NCBI GenBank assembly: GCA_963729875.1
Contig: CAVSPR010000001.1
Coordinates: 15,595 to 79,594 of the forward strand
Reading direction: 5' to 3'
Length of the DNA stretch: 64,000 bases
Origin: DATBSL01 sp963729875
Lineage (GTDB): Bacteria; Acidobacteriota; Vicinamibacteria; Fen-336
Part shown: one piece after another, positions 1-8,634 of the stretch
Layout of the letters: every line of letters begins with the position of its first letter
Numbering within the stretch: the stretch's first letter is position 1
The notes under the pieces: model-generated
What the model was told of the DNA's origin: nothing
Seen by the model: the letters and a program-made list of their open reading frames with translations, nothing else
Database searches by the model: none
Translations under genes and position numbers: made by a program

Positions 1-1
1 C

Positions 2-727
2 ACCGAGGACCTCGGCATCAAGCTCGAGAACCTCAAGGTCGACGACCTCGGCAAGGCCAAGAAGATCACGATCGACAAGGACAACACGACGATCGTCGAA
101 GGCGCGGGGAAGTCGAAGGACATCGAGGGCCGGGTCAAGCAGCTGCGCACCCAGATCGACGAGACGACCTCCGACTACGACCGCGAGAAGCTCCAGGAGC
201 GCCTGGCGAAGCTCGTGGGCGGGGTGGCGGTGATCAAGGTGGGGGCCGCGACCGAGACCGAGATGAAGGAGAAGAAGGCCCGGGTCGAGGACGCCATGCA
301 CGCGACCAAGGCGGCGGTCGAGGAAGGCATCGTCGCCGGCGGCGGGGTCGCGCTCCTGCGCTGCCTGGGCGCCGTGGCGGCCGTGAAGGCCTCGGACGAC
401 GAGGCGGTCGGGGTCGGCATCATCCGGCGTGCGCTGGAGGAGCCCCTGCGCCAGATCGCGAACAACGCCGGGCACGAGGGGGCCGTGGTCGTGGCCCGGG
501 TCCGGGAGCTGAAGGGCGACGAGGGCTTCAACGCCCAGACGGAGGTCTACGAGAACCTGGTCGAGGCGGGCGTCATCGACCCGACCAAGGTCGTCCGCTC
601 CGCCCTGCAGAACGCCGCCTCCATCGCGTCGCTGCTCCTGAGCACCGAGGCCGTCGTCTGCGAGATCCCCGCGGAGAAGAGCGACGGCCACTCCGGCGGG
701 ATGTCCCCCGAGGGCGGCATGTACTGA
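2..727 (+). CDS. groL: Chaperonin GroEL, C-terminal part (5' end outside window)
   Basis: This is the 3' part of the Hsp60 chaperonin, which folds proteins in an ATP-driven double ring in the cytoplasm. About 241 residues are present, covering the end of the apical domain, the second intermediate segment and the equatorial domain. Visible family motifs include VGGVAVIKVGAATETEMKEK and EEGIVAGGGVALLR, and the protein ends in a Gly/Met-rich tail (GGMSPEGGMY) like the flexible GGM tail of other GroELs. The frame is open from base 2, so the gene is truncated only by the window edge. A GC-rich inverted repeat at about 734-745 follows the stop but has no T-run, so I do not call it a terminator. A groES gene, if adjacent, lies outside. 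Confidence 0.97.
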   Translation, partial: TEDLGIKLENLKVDDLGKAKKITIDKDNTTIVEGAGKSKDIEGRVKQLRTQIDETTSDYDREKLQERLAKLVGGVAVIKVGAATETEMKEKKARVEDAMHATKAAVEEGIVAGGGVALLRCLGAVAAVKASDDEAVGVGIIRRALEEPLRQIANNAGHEGAVVVARVRELKGDEGFNAQTEVYENLVEAGVIDPTKVVRSALQNAASIASLLLSTEAVVCEIPAEKSDGHSGGMSPEGGMY

Positions 728-898
728 GGGAGGGCCCGCCCGGGCGCCTCCTCGACGCCGACACCCGTCGCGGCAGCGCGGCGGGGTTCCTGCGGTCGCT
801 CCGGCGGCCACGACTGGTGCTCGTTGCCTGCGCCCGGGGTGCCGTGGCGGGGGCGTCGGCATGGACGTCTGGCGACGGCAGGGGAAGGGGTGTCTCAC

Positions 899-1798
899 GT
901 GAAGGGCCGGGAACACGCATGGGCCATCGTGCTGGCGGCTGGAGACGGCCTGAGGCTCTCCGAGTGGACCGCGGACCGCTCCGGTCGGGCGGTGCCCAAG
1001 CAGTACTGCTCGTTCGGGCAGCCGAGGTCCATGCTCCGCTGGGCGCTCGAACGCGCCGGCAGCGTCGTTCCCCGGGGACACGTCCTGGTGGTGGTGGCGA
1101 AGCAGCACCGGCGCTTCTGGGAGCCCGAGCTCTCGGACTTTCCCGTCGGCAACGTGCTCGTGCAGCCTCGGAACCGGGGCACCGGTGCCGGACTCCTCCT
1201 GCCCCTGTTGCACCCGCGCCTGCGCCGCGACGCCATGGCCCGCGTCCTCGTCCTCGCCTCCGATCACCACGTGGAGGACGAGGGGAGGCTCCGGGAGAGC
1301 CTGGACCTGGCCCTCGACGTCCGCGGGCGCGAACGCGGCCGTCTGCTGCTGCTGGGAATGACGCCGAGGAATCTCGACCACGATTTCGGCTGGATCGTGC
1401 CGACGTCGGGGGCCTCCGGCCGGATCCGCCACGTTGCGCACTTCTCCGAGAAGCCCGGCCTCGAAGGGGCGCGGGTTCTCATGAAGCGCGGAGCCCTCGT
1501 GAACAGCCTGATCCTCGTCGCGCAGGTCGAGCTGATGCTGCGGCTCTACGGGGAGGCTCTCCCGGGGACCCTCCGCGCGTTCCGCGATGGCCCGGGCGGC
1601 GCGGTTGCCGAAGAACGGCTCGACGAGATCTACGCCCGCATCCCGACCTCGGATTTCTCGCGCGAGGTTCTGGCGCCATCGGTCCGTCATCTCTCGGTCG
1701 TCCAGGTCCCCCGGTGCGGGTGGAGCGACCTCGGGACGCCGCAACGCCTCAAGACCTTCGGGATTCGCGCGCCGGCCGAAGTCCACGCCGGGACGTAG
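899..1798 (+). CDS. Sugar-phosphate nucleotidyltransferase (mannose-1-phosphate guanylyltransferase-like)
   Basis: A 299-residue cytoplasmic enzyme of the NTP-transferase fold, expected to join an NTP to a sugar 1-phosphate to make a nucleotide sugar. The N-terminus has a degenerate nucleotide loop (IVLAAGDGLRLSEW) and then VPKQYC, matching the PKQ step of GDP-mannose pyrophosphorylases. DHHVED and GWIVP follow in the expected order, and SDLGTP lies near the C-terminus. I chose the GTG at 899 because a purine-rich site (AGGGGAAGGGG) lies just upstream; an ATG-initiated reading frame begins at 824 but its extra residues look non-coding. The protein is shorter than ManC and lacks a second phosphomannose isomerase domain. 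The true sugar substrate is not clear. Confidence 0.75.
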   Translation: MKGREHAWAIVLAAGDGLRLSEWTADRSGRAVPKQYCSFGQPRSMLRWALERAGSVVPRGHVLVVVAKQHRRFWEPELSDFPVGNVLVQPRNRGTGAGLLLPLLHPRLRRDAMARVLVLASDHHVEDEGRLRESLDLALDVRGRERGRLLLLGMTPRNLDHDFGWIVPTSGASGRIRHVAHFSEKPGLEGARVLMKRGALVNSLILVAQVELMLRLYGEALPGTLRAFRDGPGGAVAEERLDEIYARIPTSDFSREVLAPSVRHLSVVQVPRCGWSDLGTPQRLKTFGIRAPAEVHAGT

Positions 1799-1806
1799 GT
1801 TGTCGC

Positions 1807-3330
1807 TCAGCTCCCGGAGAGGCGCCTCGCGACGACGACCGTGACGTCGTCTCTCTGCGGCCCGCCGGTCTCGAAGGCCCGGACCGCGCGGTAGAGCCCC
1901 TCCACGATGTCCGAGGACCGTCCGGTCAGAGACGAGCGGATCACCTCGACCGCTCGCTCGGCGCCGAAGAGCTCACCCTCGGGCGTGCCGCAGTCCGTCA
2001 CGCCGTCCGTCAGGAGCACGAGGGTGTCGTCGGCCTCCACGCGCAGCGCCGAGCTCGTCTCGTAGACGGAGTCGGGGAACAGGCCCAGCGGCAGGCCGGT
2101 GGCGCGGAGCTCGCTCTTCACCGCCCCACGGCCGTCCAGGAGGTAGCCGGGCGTGTGGCCGGCGCTGGAGTACGACAGCGTGCGCGAGGGCACGTGGAGC
2201 CTCACGAGCAGCAGCGTCGCGAACCGGTGCGCCTCCGTGTCCCCGTGGAGCACACGGTTGACGACGGCGAGGATCTCCCTGGGCTCGGACGTCGTCTGCG
2301 CCGTCGCCCGCAGCACCGCGCGGGTCTCGGCCATGAGCAGTGCCGAGTCGACCCCGTGCCCGCTCACGTCGCCGACGACGATGCCGAGGCACTCGCCGGG
2401 AAGGGGGATGAAGTCGTAGTAGTCCCCGCCCGTGACGTCGGCCACGAAGGTCGCCCCGTAGATGTCGAACCCGGGCAAAGAGGGCGGGCCTGAGGGAAAG
2501 AGCCGCTGCTGAACGGACCGCGCGAGAAGCAGGTTGCTCTCGCGCTCGGCCGCCCGCCGGAGCTGGGTCACGTCCTTGCCCACCGAGACCACGTGGTCGA
2601 GCCCTCCGCCCGCCTTTCGCATGGGCGTGATGGTCTGCTCGGTGAAGAACAGCTCGCCGCTCTTCTTCCGGTTGATGAACGTCCCGCGGAAGACTTTTCC
2701 CTCGACCAGGGTCCTCCACAGGCCCGCGTAGAACTCCCGGGGGTGCGCGCCGGACTTGAGGATGCTCGGGTCGCGCCCGAGCACCTCCGCACGGCGGTAA
2801 CCGGTGGCCGTCTCGAACGCCGGGTTGACGTACTCGATCCGGCCAGCGCGGTCGGTGACGATGACCGCGTCGGCGGTCGCTTCGACCACGTTCGACAGGA
2901 GCTCGATCTGCTGCACCCTGCCCCGGGTGGAGGTGATGTCACGAAGGACGACCATGCCGCCCTCGATCCTCCCCCGAGCGTCCCGGATGGGCGTGCCGTC
3001 GACGCTGAGCCACATTCCCCCGGGGGATCCCCGGTCGCGCTTGAACAGCTCGAGGTCGCTGAAGACCTCGCCACGCAGCGTGCGGGTGAGCGGCATCTCC
3101 TGCGGCGGGCACGGCGTGACCTTGTCGGGCAGGAGGCAGTCGAAGGCGGAAGACCACTCGTCCGCTGGCAGGCCTGCGAGGTTCAGCCCGAGGAGCCGGC
3201 GGGCGGCGGCGTTGGACAGCAGGCAGCGTCCATCGAGGCCCGCGACGACGACGCCGTCGGGAAGGCTGTCGATCACGTTCCGAAGCACGACCGACTGGAG
3301 TCGCGACCGGCCTTCACGCGGCCGGCTCAC
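1807..3330 (-). CDS. PAS-PAS sensor with SpoIIE/RsbU-type PP2C phosphatase domain
   Basis: A soluble signalling protein of about 507 residues. Two PAS domains lie in the N-terminal half: one around residues 20-130 (DGVVVAGLDGRCLLSNAAA) and a second with ADAVIVTDRAGRIEYVNPAF. The C-terminal 230 residues are a PP2C-type Ser/Thr phosphatase with the metal-binding aspartates in GGDYYDF, VGDVSGHGVDSALLMAE and LLTDGVTDCG. Such proteins usually dephosphorylate an anti-sigma antagonist (RsbV/SpoIIAA class) in response to the PAS ligand; no such partner is encoded nearby. The GTG at 3330 is preferred because the upstream 64 codons, which reach an ATG at 3522, look like non-coding sequence. The stop is 9 bases from the convergent nucleotidyltransferase. 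Confidence 0.85.
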   Translation of the reverse strand: MSRPREGRSRLQSVVLRNVIDSLPDGVVVAGLDGRCLLSNAAARRLLGLNLAGLPADEWSSAFDCLLPDKVTPCPPQEMPLTRTLRGEVFSDLELFKRDRGSPGGMWLSVDGTPIRDARGRIEGGMVVLRDITSTRGRVQQIELLSNVVEATADAVIVTDRAGRIEYVNPAFETATGYRRAEVLGRDPSILKSGAHPREFYAGLWRTLVEGKVFRGTFINRKKSGELFFTEQTITPMRKAGGGLDHVVSVGKDVTQLRRAAERESNLLLARSVQQRLFPSGPPSLPGFDIYGATFVADVTGGDYYDFIPLPGECLGIVVGDVSGHGVDSALLMAETRAVLRATAQTTSEPREILAVVNRVLHGDTEAHRFATLLLVRLHVPSRTLSYSSAGHTPGYLLDGRGAVKSELRATGLPLGLFPDSVYETSSALRVEADDTLVLLTDGVTDCGTPEGELFGAERAVEVIRSSLTGRSSDIVEGLYRAVRAFETGGPQRDDVTVVVARRLSGS

Positions 3331-3374
3331 GGGCGGATGGCCGCGCGGAGGACGACTCTTTCGGGCATGATCGC

Positions 3375-3490
3375 GTGGCCCCCTGGCACCAGGATCCAGC
3401 CTACGGGATCGGAATGGCGTGGGTCCAATACGTTGTTTCGCGGCAACGCATAGGATTACTTCGATGGGTGCCCGGCTCGCAGCTCGAAGG
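3375..3490 (+). pseudogene. Possible remnant of a phytanoyl-CoA dioxygenase-like gene
   Basis: Between the minus-strand phosphatase and the omega-like operon, one frame reads MAPWHQDPAYGIGMAWVQY followed shortly by GLLRWVPGSQLEG. In the PhyH family of Fe(II)/2-oxoglutarate oxygenases, an iron-binding HxD in an HQD context is followed by a tryptophan strand and a VPGSH-G element, so the order and spacing are suggestive. The fragment has no flanking domain and no ribosome-binding site. The rest of 3331-3654 shows no further gene; TATACT at 3533-3538 could be a -10 element, with no clear -35. This is an inference from motif resemblance only. Confidence 0.3.
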
Positions 3491-3654
3491 CGTGACGTCC
3501 TCGCCTCGGGGCGTGAGGCCACGTCCGCGTGCTATACTGCGCTCACGTCACCCCCGTAGCGGGCCCCCAGCTCCGCGGCGCGTTCCTGCCTCGTAACTGC
3601 AAACTGGTCCTGAGGCCAGAGGTCCCTTCCCGCGCCGGGCCGAAGAGGCCGAAG

Positions 3655-3840
3655 ATGAACATGCTGAGCAGGGCGTTCCAGGCGCTACGTGTCTGGATGG
3701 GACTCGGGGATGCATCCGATTCGCACCTCACCCCGGAGCACGGCTGGCTCCTGCCTGTCCCGGCCGAGGCCCGCAGCCGGCGGGAAAACCCCGCCGCGAC
3801 GCAAGCCGGGCGGCCGGGCGAGGGGAGGGGGCAGGCGTGA
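3655..3840 (+). CDS. Small unknown protein coupled to the omega-like gene
   Basis: A 61-residue reading frame starting MNMLSRAFQALRVWMGLGD, with a short amphipathic N-terminal helix and a basic, Ala/Gly-rich C-terminus. I recognise no family. The start was picked because of the GAAGAGG site upstream and because the stop overlaps the next start in a GTGA at 3837-3840, a classic sign of coupled translation. An ATG-independent extension back to 3529 exists in frame but lacks a good initiation site. Its only contextual clue is the tight link to the RNA polymerase omega-like gene. Confidence 0.5.
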   Translation: MNMLSRAFQALRVWMGLGDASDSHLTPEHGWLLPVPAEARSRRENPAATQAGRPGEGRGQA

Positions 3841-4052
3841 GTGCCAGCACCTCCGTCGAGCCCGTAATCGTCGAGTTCGAGTCTGCTCTCGGGCCTCTCG
3901 AGAGCCGGTTCCACGTCGTGGCCGTGGCCTGCCAGCGTGTCGTGCAGCTCCAAAACGGGTCGCGGCTGCGCCTCGACCTGGCCGGCCACAAGCCCTGCGT
4001 GGTGGCGGTGGCCGAGGTCGTCGCCGGCGCCGTGCCGTACTACCTCTCGTAG
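3837..4052 (+). CDS. rpoZ: RNA polymerase omega subunit-like protein (RpoZ family)
   Basis: A 71-residue protein whose central part matches the omega/RPB6 pattern: a helix of the form RFHVVAVACQRVVQLQNGSR, then HKPCVVAVAEVVAGAVPYY. In omega subunits the equivalent elements are an R-x-x-LV-x-x-A-x-x-R-A-x-Q-L helix followed by KP-x-x-x-A-x-x-E-x-x-x-G. Omega binds the beta' subunit and assists assembly of the core enzyme. The protein is somewhat shorter than E. coli omega (91 residues), as in many phyla. It starts with GTG inside the stop of the preceding small gene. It is usually found near gmk and coaBC; that context is absent here, so it may be a second copy. Confidence 0.6.
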   Translation: MSASTSVEPVIVEFESALGPLESRFHVVAVACQRVVQLQNGSRLRLDLAGHKPCVVAVAEVVAGAVPYYLS

Positions 4053-4139
4053 CGCTCGCGGCGGCACCGGCGCGCGGCTCTTGCCGCGCTCGTCTCCCCG
4101 GTGGTAGCGTCTCGGCCGAGCGCTGCGGCGCCGGGGAGC

Positions 4140-4350
4140 ATGACCGGCGATTACGCCTACACGCCGTACGTCTGGCCGCCAATGCTGGCATCGCCGGCGC
4201 TGCTGCTGGTGCCGGCGGGCTACGCCCGGCGTGAGCTCCGATGTCGTCGCTTTCGACTTGGCGACGGCCCAGCCCGCTCTGACCACCGACGACCTGCTGC
4301 GCGCCATCGAGGGCCGGATGGGTGCCCGGACGAAACGAGAGCGCCCGTGA
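4140..4350 (+). other. Gap with two short coding-like fragments
   Basis: The 320-base stretch between the omega-like gene and the efflux operon holds no full gene. From the ATG at 4140, one frame gives MTGDYAYTPYVWPPMLASPA and then a hydrophobic run. This resembles the first membrane segment of the seven-helix input region of some histidine kinases, but it stops resembling anything after about 30 residues. From the GTG at 4231, another frame gives a 39-residue peptide (VVAFDLATAQPALTTDDLLR in the middle) that ends with TGA at 4348-4350. I read these as remnants or chance frames. Neither has a convincing ribosome-binding site. Confidence 0.25.
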
Positions 4351-4373
4351 GCGCGAGAGACGGGAGGACTGCC

Positions 4374-5486
4374 GTGCGATACCTGCTCTTCATCCTGGCC
4401 CTGCTGACGGTCGCGGGATGCGGCCGCGAGGGCGCCAAGCCGGGCGAAGCCGCGAAACCGGTCGAGGTCACCGCGGTGACCGTGAGCCCCCGGGACGTGC
4501 CGATCGCCTACGAGTTCGTCGCCCAGACCCAGAGCTCGCGCCAGGTCAACGTCCAGGCCCGGGTGGGCGGCTTCCTCGAGAAGCGCGTCTACACCGAGGG
4601 CACCATGGTCAAGGAGGGGGACGTCCTCTTCCTGATGGACGCCAAGCCCTTCCAGGTCCAGGTCGACGCGCAGGAGGCGGCCCTCGCCCGGCAGCAGGCG
4701 AGCCTGGACGTGGCGCGGGCCGACCTCGAGCGCACGAAGCCGCTCGCCGCCCAGGACGCGCTCTCGCAGAAGGACCTGGACGACGCCAACGGCCAGTTCC
4801 TGGCCGCGGCGGCGGCCGTCGAGGAGGCGAAGGCCCGGCTGGAGACGGCGAAGCTCAACCTGTCGTACTGCACGATCGTCTCCCCGGTGACCGGCATCAC
4901 GGGGGCGGCCGTGCTGCAGGACGGGACGTACGTCAACCCCCTGAACAGCCTCCTGACCACGGTGGCGGTGCTGTCGCCGATCTGGGTCAACTTCAGCGTC
5001 TCCGAGAACGAGCTCCACGCGGTCCGCGAGCAGATGGAGAAGGGCACGCTGCGCCCGCCGAAGGACGGCCTCTACGACGTCGAGGTCGTCCTCGTGGACG
5101 GCTCGCTGTTCCCGTACAAGGGGCGGATCACGTTCGCCGCCCCGTCGTTCAGCGCCGAGACCGGGACCTTCCTCATCCGGGCGAGCGTCCAGAACCCCGA
5201 CGGGATCCTGCGGCCGAACGCCTACGTCCGCGCGAGGCTCACCGGGGCCGTCCGGCCGAACGCCATCGTGGTGCCCCAGCGGGCCGTCCAGCAGGGCTCG
5301 GAGGGGAACTTCGTGTGGGTGGTGGACAAGGAGGGCAAGGCCCGGCCGCGGCCCGTCGAGGTCGGGCGCTGGCAGGGGAGCGGCTGGCTCGTCACCGAGG
5401 GCCTGCACGCGGGGGACCAGGTGATCGTCGACGGGACCATGACGCTGCACGCCGGCACGAGCGTCGTCGTGAAGACCGCGGTGTAG
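4374..5486 (+). CDS. RND efflux membrane-fusion (periplasmic adaptor) lipoprotein
   Basis: The 370-residue adaptor of an AcrAB/MexAB-type tripartite pump, linking the inner-membrane transporter to the outer-membrane channel. The N-terminus is a lipoprotein signal (LALLTVAGC), so the protein is probably anchored in the inner membrane. The barrel-sandwich half-motif RVGGFLEKRVYTEGTMVKEG, an alpha-hairpin coiled coil, the second lipoyl half (SPVTGITGAAVLQDGTYV) and a beta-barrel follow in the usual AcrA order. The start at GTG 4374 is set by GGGAGGA upstream and by the signal peptide. It is 4 bases from the transporter gene and clearly in one operon with it. No regulator gene is next to the operon. 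Confidence 0.93.
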   Translation: MRYLLFILALLTVAGCGREGAKPGEAAKPVEVTAVTVSPRDVPIAYEFVAQTQSSRQVNVQARVGGFLEKRVYTEGTMVKEGDVLFLMDAKPFQVQVDAQEAALARQQASLDVARADLERTKPLAAQDALSQKDLDDANGQFLAAAAAVEEAKARLETAKLNLSYCTIVSPVTGITGAAVLQDGTYVNPLNSLLTTVAVLSPIWVNFSVSENELHAVREQMEKGTLRPPKDGLYDVEVVLVDGSLFPYKGRITFAAPSFSAETGTFLIRASVQNPDGILRPNAYVRARLTGAVRPNAIVVPQRAVQQGSEGNFVWVVDKEGKARPRPVEVGRWQGSGWLVTEGLHAGDQVIVDGTMTLHAGTSVVVKTAV

Positions 5487-5490
5487 CGCC

Positions 5491-8400
5491 ATGCTCTCGA
5501 GGTTCTTCATCGAGCGGCCGATCTTCGCGGCGGTCGTGTCGATCATCCTGTGCCTGGCCGGGCTCGTGGCCATGAGCTCCCTGCCCGTCGAGCAGTACCC
5601 CACGATCACCCCGGTCCAGGTGACGGTCACCGCCACCTACCCGGGCGCCGACTCGAAGACGCTCGCCGACTCCGTGGCCGCGCCCATCGAGGCCCAGATC
5701 AACGGCGTCGACAACATGATCTACATGTCGTCGACGAGCTCCTCCACCGGCATGCTGACGATCACCGTGTACTTCACCCTCGACACCGACCCCGACATCG
5801 CCCAGGTGCAGGTGCAGAACCGGGTGAACCTCGCCGCGCCCCAGCTGCCGTCGGCGGTGGTGCAGCAGGGCGTCTCGGTGCAGAAGAAGTCGGCGTCGAT
5901 CATGATGCTGATCGGCATCTACTCGAAGGAGAAGCGCTACAGCCCCGAGTACATCGCCAACTACGCGAACGTCTACGTCCTCGACGCGCTCAAGCGGGTG
6001 CCGGGGGCCGGGCAGGCCTCGATCATGGGCGTCCCCGACCAGGCGATGCGGATCTGGATGAACCCGGACCGGATGGCCTCGCTCGGGATCACCACCAGCG
6101 ACATCCAGAAGGCGGTGCAGAGCCAGAACGCCCTCTACGGGGCGGGACAGATCGGCCAGCAGCCCACGGCCGGGCACGTGGAGCTGACGTTCCCGGTCGT
6201 GACCCAGCAGCCCTACACCGAGCCCGAGGGCTACGAGAGCATCATCCTCCGCGCCGGCAAGGGCGAGGGGGCCATCGTCCGGCTGAAGGACGTGGCCCGG
6301 GTCGAGGTGGGGCTGCGGCAGTACGTCATGGACAGCCGGCTGAGCGGCCGGCCCGCCTCGTTCGTCGCGGTCTACCAGCAGCCGGGCGCCAACGCCCTCC
6401 AGGTCTCGGAGGCGGTCCGCAAGACGCTCGAGCAGCTCAGGCCCCGCTTCCCCGACGGCCTCGACTACTCGATCGCGCTCGACACCACGGAGTTCGTGCG
6501 CCTCTCGATCGACGAGGTCATCCACACTCTCTTCGAGGCCATCGTCCTCGTGGTGCTGGTCGTCTACCTCTTCCTGCAGAGCTTCCGCGCCACCCTCATC
6601 TGCTCGACCGCGGTCGTGGTCGCCCTCCTCGGCACGTTCCCCTTCATGCTCGCCCTCGGGTTCTCCGTGAACCTGCTCACGCTCTTCGGTCTCGTGCTCG
6701 CCATTGGCATCGTCGTGGACGACGCGATCGTGGTGGTGGAGAACGTCGAGCGGAACATGACCCAGAAGCACCTCGGCGTGAAGGAGGCCACCATCGCCGC
6801 CATGAGCGAGGTGGTGAGCCCGGTGATCGCGACCGTGCTCGTCATGGCCTCGATCTTCGTCCCCGCCGCCTTCCTGCCCGGCACGACCGGCCAGCTCTAC
6901 AAGCAGTTCGCGATCACCATCGCGATCTCGGTGGCGATCTCCGGCTTCGTCGCCCTCACCCTGACCCCGGCCCTGTGCGGCGTCTTCATCCGGCACACGG
7001 CCCCGCCGCAGCGGGGCTTCTTCGCCTGGTTCAACCGGAAGTTCGACGACCTCACCCAGGCCTTCGGCCGGATGGTGGTGCTGGTCATCCGGAGGATGGC
7101 CATCGCCTTCCTCTTCCTCGTGGTCTTCGTGGGCCTGATCGTGACCTTCTTCAAGGTGCTGCCCACCAGCTTCGTGCCGAACGAGGACCAGGGCTACGTC
7201 ATGACGGCCATCCTCATGCCGGACGCGGCCAGCCTCGACCGGACGGACGCGGTAACCACGAGGGTCGACGCGATCTTCGGCGAGACGGCCGGCGTCGCCG
7301 ACCGCAGCGCGTTCACCGGCTACAGCCTGCTCGACGCCGGCATGAAGACGAACGCCGGCACCCTCTTCGTGATGCTGAAGCCGTACGACGAGCGCTACGC
7401 CTCGATCGCCAAGGCCAGGGCCGAGAACGCGGGCGCGGTGCTCCGGGGCGTCTACGCGAAGAGCCGGGACATCCGGGAGGGGCTCGTCATCCCGGTCGCC
7501 CCCCCCGCGATACCCGGCATCGGCACGACCGGCGGCTTCGAGTTCTGGGTCCAGGACAGCGGGGGGGGGACCCGGCCCGGCTCGACCAGGTGACCCAGCA
7601 GGTCCTCGGCAAGGCGCGGGAGCGCCCCGAGCTGGCCGGGCTCAACACGACCTTCCGCGCCAGCACCCTGCAGCTGCGGGCCGAGGTAGACCGCGAGAAG
7701 ACGACGCTCCTCGGCGTCCCGATCTCCGACGTGTACAGCGCCATCCAGGCCCAGTTCGGCTCGCTGATGGCCAGCCAGTACAACGAGTTCAGCCGGGTCT
7801 GGTGGGTCGTTCTCCAGTCGGACCCGAGGTACCGCCAGAGCCCCGACGACCTCACCCGCCTCTACACGCGCTCGAGCGCCGGGGACATGGTGCCGCTGTC
7901 GGCCCTGGTGAGGACGTCGTGGGTCAAGGGCCCCGATCTCCTGCCGCACTTCAACGGCCTCCCCGCGGCGAAGATCAACGGACAGGCCGCTCCCGGGTAC
8001 AGCTCGGGCCAGGCCATCGCGGCCATGGAGGAGGTGGCGCGCGAGGCCCTGCCCGCGGGCTACACGTTCGCGTGGTCGGGCCTCGCCTTCGAGGAGAAGC
8101 AGTCCGCGGGCACCTCGACGGCCGCCTTCGCGTTCGGGCTCGTCATCGTGTTCCTCGTCCTCGCCGCCCAGTACGAGTCGTGGACGCTGCCCGGCGCGGT
8201 CATGACCGCGGTGCCCTTCGGCATCTTCGGCGCCCTGCTCTTCAACTGGCTGCGGGGCCTCGAGAACGACGTCTACTTCCAGATCGGGCTGCTCGTCCTG
8301 ATCGGCCTCGGCGCGAAGAACGCGCTGCTGCGGGTCACCTTCGCGGTGGAGCTGCGCCGGCAGGGCCGCTCGCTCATGGACGCGACGATCGAGGCGGGCG

Positions 8401-8633
8401 AGATGCGCCTGCGGCCGATCATCATGACCTCGCTCGCGTTCGTCCTCGGCGTCCTGCCCCTCGCGGTCGCCACCGGGGTCGGCGCCAACTCGCGCCACTC
8501 CATCGGCACCGGCATCATCGGCGGCATGCTCGGCGAGACGACGCTGGCGATGCTCTACGTGCCGCTGTTCTTCTACCTCTTCGAGAGCCTGACGGAGAGG
8601 CTCGCCGAACGGAAGAAGAAGGGAGGGGACTGA
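5491..8633 (+). CDS. RND inner-membrane multidrug transporter (AcrB/HAE1 family), frameshifted
   Basis: The proton-driven pump of the tripartite system. Two frames together encode a full AcrB homologue. The first runs to about 7561 and ends in FEFWVQDSGGG; the second resumes with DPARLDQVTQQ. The break lies in a run of nine G at 7561-7569, and adding one G gives 1,047 residues, almost exactly the length of AcrB (1,049). The proton-relay residues are present: the Asp pair in IGIVVDDAIVVVENVE (about residues 410-411) and the Lys in GLGAKNALL. I interpret the break as a sequencing or assembly deletion in a homopolymer. A true mutation or -1 slippage on the G-run cannot be excluded. The gene ends one base before the channel gene. 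Confidence 0.9.
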
Positions 8634-8634
8634 C

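Noticed and set aside
734..745. Terminator after groEL
   Set aside because: The palindrome GCCCGCCCGGGC has only a two-base loop and no T-run; too weak to call.
7561..7569. Programmed -1 frameshift on the G-run of the RND gene
   Set aside because: A slippery run is present, but similar one-base contractions recur in unrelated genes of this window, so a sequencing cause is simpler.
5491..8633. Two separate RND half-transporters
   Set aside because: The two parts join inside one conserved motif at a run of nine G, and the sum has the normal length of one AcrB protein.
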